From: Protopterus annectens
Lineage: Eukaryota; Chordata; Ceratodontiformes; Protopteridae
Assembly (NCBI RefSeq): GCF_019279795.1
Contig: NC_056744.1
Location: forward strand, 900,083,904 to 900,147,903
Reading direction: 5' to 3'
Length of the DNA: 64,000 nucleotides
The notes under the pieces were generated by a model. That model was not told the DNA's origin. It worked only from the letters and a program-made list of their open reading frames with translations, and did no database searches. A program made the position numbers and the translations under genes. Positions 58,400 to 64,000 of this stretch are shown one piece after another. How positions within the stretch are numbered: the stretch's first letter is position 1; each line of letters opens with the position of its first letter.

Positions 58400-59510
58400 T
58401 AACATAATTTATTGTAGGAGATAGGATCATGATGGGCTAGTCATTACATTACTTTTCTATATCATATCATGCACAATATGTTATAGGGGAAGGGGAATGT
58501 GGGTGTCCAAATGCCAGGTTTGTGAATTGGTTAGCAAGAAGAAAATATTTTGAAATTGTTATTATCTGATGGTAATTATAAGGATGCCATTCCTCTAGAA
58601 AAGAGGAGTATTTCTATGTGACCTAATTTACTGAACATGATGGCTTATTGATTAGTATAATATATGTTTCATATCAAAATAGAAAGGGGAAAGTATCAGT
58701 GAAGGATAAGTATAAACAAACACTATGACTAGAGCAGCTGTGTAGTACTGAAAAAGTCATCCAACCATTTTGCACAATCTCAAGAAATTCTTTCCACTAG
58801 CTTAGCAAACACAGCCACTCCCTTGACCTGCATACTGTAAAAGAAGTTTACAAGCATTCCCTTGAGTTTACTCTGGCTTAGACACAGCTTTTTAAATTAA
58901 TATTCAATGACTGCTGTAACAGGCAGTTGGCAAGCTTGACGTCTTGTAACAGTTTCAGCAATTCTCCAGGCACATGCTCTGAAAACAACAATCAGCAGCT
59001 CAGAACTTTCTTTGCATGCTTTTGTGTTACAATTTCAAGTATCATGCTCCCACAGATTAGAAGAGAATTATGATTTTGGAGGACAGAAATGTATGTCACC
59101 TCATGATTTCACCCAGTTTGTGTTACTTTATAACAACATCCACTCGTTCATGACTAAGAACATGGCACTCTTTTCTTATTTTGATATGCAGTTATTTTAC
59201 AACAAATTGGAAGAAGAGGAAACAAGGATCTGTGATCTATGCATAGTAAATGCACTCAATGTAAGTGTACATTAAAGCATATGGGGACCAAGTTGTCAAA
59301 GTGATTTTTTCTACTTAATTCCTTTCCCCTGACATATTAGAAGTACTGCTTAAATATTTGAATATGCTATGTATCAAACCTGAAATTGAAATGAAGCAAT
59401 TTTATGCTTGTTATGCTGACTACATAAACATGCTGGATGAAAAAATTGTCAAATTTTGGGCATGACTTGATGTTGCAAGAAATGGCTTTTCTGTGGTTCA
59501 GGTCATGCAT
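58400..59510. other. Unassigned sequence
   Basis: A frame at 59012-59275 shows no family motif and is not called as a gene. Confidence 0.3.
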
Positions 59511-59514
59511 ATTA

Positions 59515-59765
59515 TAGACTCATAGATTCATAGGTTTGTTCTAAGCTTACTGCTAGAAAGCCAGTAGGAAGCTTAGCCATATTGTCCTTGGAATAAGGGG
59601 AGAATACTTTCTTCTAGCAAGACCATTCACATTAATTGTAGGTATGAATTTGCAGTTACCCGTTCAAAAATAACTTGGTTGCTCATCATTAGTGATTGAA
59701 CTCATTAACTTGACAGATAAAACCTTTTCCCAAAGCACTAAACCACACAAAAAACACAAGTTACT
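59515..59765 (-). mobile_element. SINE with CR1/L2-type tail, minus strand
   Basis: On the minus strand the head reads TGTGGTTTAGTGCTTTGGG (A-box-like) and GAGTTCAATCAC (B-box-like). The tail reads GCTAAGCTTCCTACTGGC, then AGAACAAACCTATGAATC, a worn version of the LINE terminus shared by the other SINEs. It is longer and more diverged than the copies at 33.8 and 38.3 kb. Confidence 0.45.
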
Positions 59766-59769
59766 TTTT

Positions 59770-61050
59770 GCTAGATAAAGATACCTTTCAACAGATTATT
59801 CTACAGCACAATGTATATGATTTTAATGGCAATATGTCTGTTTGTATGCAGGATGTCCAACCAAAAGTTGGATGTAGTGTGGGAGAGAAGAACTGTGACA
59901 TGACAGACGTGATTGTCAAAGAAGGTGGTAGAGTGACTCTGAATCAAAAGATGAGTAGCAGTTGAGACGATACCCCAACCTCACCTAGGAATCGGAAATA
60001 GGGGTTGATGATGATGAAGGTGCTGGCTTTATATGCTGTATCATTAGTCACATCTGCAGAGATGCAGTAAACAAAATAAATGCATGATTATTCTTGAAAT
60101 CAGAGTTAAAACATAGGTGTGGATTTTAAGAATGAAAATTAATTGTAGTTTCAGGTTCAGATATCAAATAAGAAGTTGTTTATATCTCCTGCATTTTCTC
60201 TTCACTAGATGATTCTTTGCTATTTTTAATGGAATTCACTTTTAATATCCATTGTCCCAGATTTTGTTATCTATACAAACAATATAGGTTGGCCACTTTA
60301 GGGTGTGAAACCAAAGATTTATGAAGGATTTGATAGTCGCAAATTGATTAAATTTCATGCTACATTTTTTTTCTGGCAATACATGATTTCTGAATCCGAA
60401 TTGCTGACTATCTCAGAATGCTAACAGTAACAGTTAAGATTACTGGGGTCAAAGGTTTAGTACCTGTGTTTTGTGCATGTCAAGGGAGTAGTTAGTTTTA
60501 TGTAAGTTGGAACAGTAGTAACCATAAACTTAGCAGTCATGTTCAGACAGTTTTAACAGTATAACAAAACTCTGTCCAATTCCACTGTTATTCAGAACCT
60601 TTGACTTGCATAACATTTCCTTTTCTCACTCTCTTTTTCATCTCAGTTAGTTAAACCACAGCCTGCATAGTGTATTAACTACACACAGCATCCATGCAGT
60701 CTTATTCTATTGGTAGTCCCTGCCTTTCTAATCATTGTGAACAGAACATTATTGCTAATTCATATTTTCTGTTAACCAAAACACATTTCTTAAAATAATT
60801 TCTTGTTTAAGACTGACTAGCAATTCGCAAATTGCAACTTCTTGTTTTTCTTCTCTATATTTAACTAATCCAGCTACACATTTCTTGTGTTATAATTATT
60901 TTCCTAATTAAATGTCTGAACAGTTTGTCTGTTTTATTCTCTGTAAAATGAACACTAACTCTAAAGTAGCATGCCAAATTTGACTTTTATAGCAGAACAT
61001 GACCCTGTCTGTCTTTAACATTTTCAGTCCTTCTCTGACTCTCTTTCTGT
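59770..61050. other. Unassigned sequence
   Basis: A short GATGATGATGAAGG end after AATCGGAAATAGGGG near 60000-60020 resembles an RTE-type 3' terminus but is too short to assign. No gene is recognised. Confidence 0.3.
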
Positions 61051-61052
61051 CT

Positions 61053-61054
<2 letters not shown>

Positions 61055-61130
<76 letters not shown>
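61055..61130. repeat. (CA)n microsatellite
   Basis: About 38 CA units. Confidence 0.98.
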
Positions 61131-61132
<2 letters not shown>

Positions 61133-61279
61133 GTTTGTTTCTGAGGTATAGTTCGAACTGCACATTCTTTTCCACACTAGCATTTTTCAAGTTTTGTTTT
61201 TTTAGTCAATTGGAAATAAATGATATACTTCCTATTCTAGTCACAAGTGAATATTTAAGCACTTTATCTAACATCAGTA

Positions 61280-61440
61280 ACTTGATAACTCCTGATGAAG
61301 GGCTCATGCCAGTTTGAATACTTGAGTAATTGCAAAACCTATGTTAGTCCAATCAAATGTATTACATAATGTCTGTGTACCAGTGTTTTTGTTTTTTTCT
61401 GTTGGTGGACCAACCTGACATTTTTTAGTTCATCACTTAA
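61280..61440 (+). repeat. Possible PLE terminal-repeat relic
   Basis: CTCCTGATGAAGGGCTCATG followed by CCAGTTTGAATACTTGAG has the CTGATGA box and a possible GGC/GCC stem II, but the GAAA box is decayed. Downstream TGTTAGTCCAATCAAATGTA and a T-rich run resemble PLE tails. No protein remnant is nearby. Confidence 0.3.
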
Positions 61441-61444
61441 TTTT

Positions 61445-62080
61445 TTTTTCATTCCATAAAGTTAGAACTTCATTGCCATTTTCAGCACCTAATATGCCTG
61501 TCAGGAGATGTTTGTGCTCTCTCTCTCTTGTTCTTACCTAAATAAATTACAATAGCAGGTCCAAAGTCTATTTGCTTGATTTTCTTGTAAATTCTTGTAA
61601 GGATTTCATTGAGTCACTAATGCCAGTCATTTGAGATTCCTGCTTCTTATTGCTCATAGAATGCATGTCCGTGCAACACAAGTTGTTTTGTTGACTTTTT
61701 AATGAGAATTAGAGCTGATTGACACTTAGAGCTCTGAGATACTAATGAACTCCTCAAGGGCACCTAGTGGGGATGCAGGTTATACACTGGAGCCCTGTCT
61801 AGACACCCATGAGAAACCCACACAAACCTTCTGAGCACACATACAACAAGACCCACACTCAAACTAGGAATATGATAGAATGTGTTTGGTTAAATCAAGG
61901 TTCCAGTGTCTAGATACATTATGAGGAGCACTGACCTACTAAAAAAGCATCTTACAGCCCAGCACTTGTTCAGACTTAATAGCAAGCACTAATATACCCT
62001 GACACTGATTGCCCAGCAGGGCAAGGCTCTTTATTCACCCCTCGCTAACCAAGTGACTAAGCAGCTCACCCTACAATTCA
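61445..62080. other. Probable 5' region of the CR1-type LINE and its flank
   Basis: The right part, with CACC- and ACAC-rich composition from about 61740, is likely the 5' untranslated region of the LINE that follows. The boundary is not visible. Confidence 0.35.
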
Positions 62081-62083
62081 GGC

Positions 62084-63049
62084 ATGACCAAAGGGCAACT
62101 TCAAGTGCACTCTCCAGTCCAGCTGGTGAATATGGGTATCCTGAGGCAATGCTACAACTGCCTCATATACACAGACAACCCTCTCCTCCTACCACAAAAC
62201 ACTAACATATGCAATTGATGCAATTATACAGGCAAACTGGAAGCTAAGCTGTCTCCATCCAAGACTGGAACAGACAGTCAAGAGGAGAAGGTTAACACTT
62301 GCACCACACCTCCAGCTGTACACAGCCCTACTAAAACAGCACTGGCAAAAAATATACATAAATACACAAAATCATACATGGAGGCTCTAAATAAAAACCT
62401 GCAAAAGCATCAGAGACCTCCAAAGCAGACACCCAAACAACCTACACTTCCCGTCACAAACCAGACAATACATAAAACTCAAAATCAGTGTGCCACACAA
62501 TCACAGCCCTTGAGGCGAAATAACATACCTAACACACTAGTAACAGGTGACCCTATAGTCAGGCACACTGACGTCCCACTCACTAGGCTGGGCAAGCAGA
62601 AGGTTACTGTTAGCTGCCTGTCGGGAGCCAGAATCTACCACATAACACAAGCACTCAGGTCACTCCAGAACAAGTACAAATATGACTCTGTCATTGTTCA
62701 TGTTGGTGTGAATGACCTGAAACGTACCTCCCTGGACTACATGAAAAGAGACATGGAAGAGCTCTCTGATCATGCAGCCCAGGCTGGTATGACCCTAACC
62801 CTGAGCAGCATCCTGCCCTCACCAAGAATGAAACCTCAGTATAAAGAAAAAAATATCAATTTCAACAATTGGCTAAGCTTCTGGTGTCATTCAAATGGGA
62901 TCCAGTGTCTGTCAGCCTGGGACAACAGGCTTGACAAGCCGCATTGCTTCTCAAGAGACGGCTTGCACCTATCACCCCTAGGCTTTCGAATACTGGCCAA
63001 GGCTCTTGCTGCCCCCATAGTGCCCTTTTTAGGCAGGGCTCAAAAGTAA
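62084..63049 (+). pseudogene. CR1-type LINE ORF1: zinc finger and SGNH esterase
   Basis: The frame can be extended upstream of the Met at 62378 to an ATG at 62084, giving about 321 codons with one in-frame TGA at 62216. The added part contains CYNCLIYTDNPLLLPQNTNI, then C.*C, a CxxC...CxxC finger as in CR1 ORF1 proteins; the TGA lies inside the second pair. The C-terminal half is an SGNH/GDSL esterase: block I LVTGDPIVRHTDVP, block III VIVHVGVNDLKR and block V RDGLHLSPLGFRILAKAL with the catalytic D/H. The nucleophile serine of GDS is Pro here. CR1 ORF1 binds RNA and may act on lipids; its role in transposition is unclear. ORF2 starts 45 bases downstream. Confidence 0.85.
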
Positions 63050-63093
63050 AACCCACCTCTGTAAACAGCACAATTAACAAAAAACTGAGGGTT

Positions 63094-64000
63094 ATGCTAC
63101 TCAATGCCAGGAGTTTAAATCTTAAAATGCACATGCTCGAAGCACTCCTCAATATGGAGAACGTCGACATCTGTGCAGTAACTGAAACCTGGTTCAAGGC
63201 TCCAGAGAGCACTCCAGCACTACCGGGCTACAACTCATACCACATGTTTCGGCCACAGAACACGGACCAAAACACAAAAGGAGGGGGTGTATCCATATTC
63301 ATCAAGGATACCTACATCTCCAGGTTAGTGGCGCAGCATGATACCTCTGAGATCATCCATGTGCAATTAAAATCGGGCAAATCTGCAATGCAAATTGTGA
63401 CCTGCTACAGATCACCCTTCATGACCCAGGACCACCACTCCACCTTTCCGGAGACACTGGAAAACATGAACGTCCTACCGAACACCCTGATATTGGGCGA
63501 TTTCAATTACCCTACCATTCACTGGGAAAACTACTTGAGTACAAATTCCCAAGCCCAGCACTTCCTGGAATTCATCATCTCAAATGCCCTGGATCAGCTG
63601 GTAAACTCCCCTAGAAGAGGCAAAAACATATTGGACCTGGTCATCACCAACATGGGCGACAGATGTTCCACACTGGAGGTCAAACCGAAACCACAGTAAA
63701 AAACTTTTCTAAAGCAAACTTCACCTTACTTAAGACAGATGTGGTACGTTTCACAGCCCCCAACACTAAAGGATAACACTGCCCAAGATGCAGAAACCTT
63801 TACAAATGCACTCTATGAGCACCTACAAGGGTGCATGGATCGTGCCATCCCTAGCAAAACCAAGACTCATTCCTCTAAGAGAAAGAAACCAGTTTGGTGG
63901 ACCCCTGCAATAAACAGGCTATACAATAGGAGGAAACTAGTTCAGAAAAAAAGCAAATCCCAAGAAGGAAAGACATCCCTGATCAGTAGCAGTAAGAAAC
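63094..64000 (+). pseudogene. CR1-type LINE ORF2, N-terminal part, runs off the window
   Basis: The start at VMLLNARSLNLKMHMLEALL fits the APE endonuclease N-terminus (NARS). Then come ICAVTETWFK (catalytic E), GYNSYHMFRPQNTDQNTKGG, VTCYRSPFM, LILGDFNYPTIHWE (D, N) and ILDLVITNM. Near 63697 the frame shifts, giving VKNFSKANFTLLKTDVVRFT, and returns to the original frame by 63772 (DAETFTNALYEHLQGCMDRA, IPSKTKTHSSKRKKPVWWTP). The last block is the pre-RT linker, so the RT lies beyond 64000. With ORF1 this is the best-preserved CR1/L2-group copy here. The same frame is open from 62944, overlapping ORF1, but homology begins at about 63090. Confidence 0.88.

Noticed and set aside
59012-59275. Possible host exon (87 codons)
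   Set aside because: No splice context or recognisable domain; not enough to call it.

Overview
The window looks like non-coding, repeat-dominated DNA from a vertebrate with a large genome. I see no intact host gene, no rRNA, no working tRNA and no CRISPR array. Almost all recognisable coding potential belongs to transposable elements: L1-, CR1/L2- and RTE-type LINEs, Penelope-like elements (PLEs), Harbinger DNA transposons, hAT- and Tigger-like non-autonomous elements, and tRNA-derived SINEs. These are set in AT-rich sequence with many long (CA)n and (TA)n microsatellites. This mix fits an amphibian, lungfish or early-branching fish; the sequence alone does not settle the species.

Layout. 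0-9 kb: a Tigger-like MITE, a MITE with an 8-bp target-site duplication (TSD), fragments of Harbinger Myb and transposase genes, a short PLE fragment flanked by a 14-bp direct repeat, and a CR1/L2 3' end. 9-20.3 kb: a decayed L1-type LINE (ORF1 near 9.0-9.7 kb; ORF2 near 13.3-20.3 kb). An L2-like LINE tail lies between its ORFs. A 4.3-kb PLE with long inverted terminal arms sits inside the ORF2 endonuclease, flanked by a 14-bp TSD. 20.3-29 kb: simple repeats, a 170-bp tandem duplication, and a Harbinger element with a Myb-like gene (+) converging on a HARBI1-like transposase (-). 29-37 kb: L2-like LINE tails, two more MITEs of the 8-bp-TSD family, a PLE inverted-repeat pair between two (TA)n tracts, a tRNA-Asp-derived SINE, a CR1/L2 ORF2 end, and hAT-like termini 4.7 kb apart. 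37-49.7 kb: a SINE, an L1 tail, a CR1 endonuclease fragment abutting a PLE, tandem repeats, and a Myb/SANT-like fragment. 49.7-52.6 kb: a recent-looking 5'-truncated RTE LINE (-) flanked by a 10-bp TSD. 53-57 kb: a second Harbinger element with the same convergent layout. 57-64 kb: LINE and SINE remnants, then a well-preserved CR1-type LINE (+) whose ORF1 has a zinc finger and an SGNH-esterase domain; its ORF2 runs off the right edge.

How the parts relate. Harbinger elements need both the transposase and the Myb-like partner, and both are present in each main copy. The SINE tails match the 3' end of the CR1/L2 LINE, which suggests that LINE's enzyme mobilised them. The most notable structural signal is a set of hammerhead-ribozyme-like motifs at equivalent places in several PLE copies, including one in each inverted arm of the large copy and one just before its coding region.
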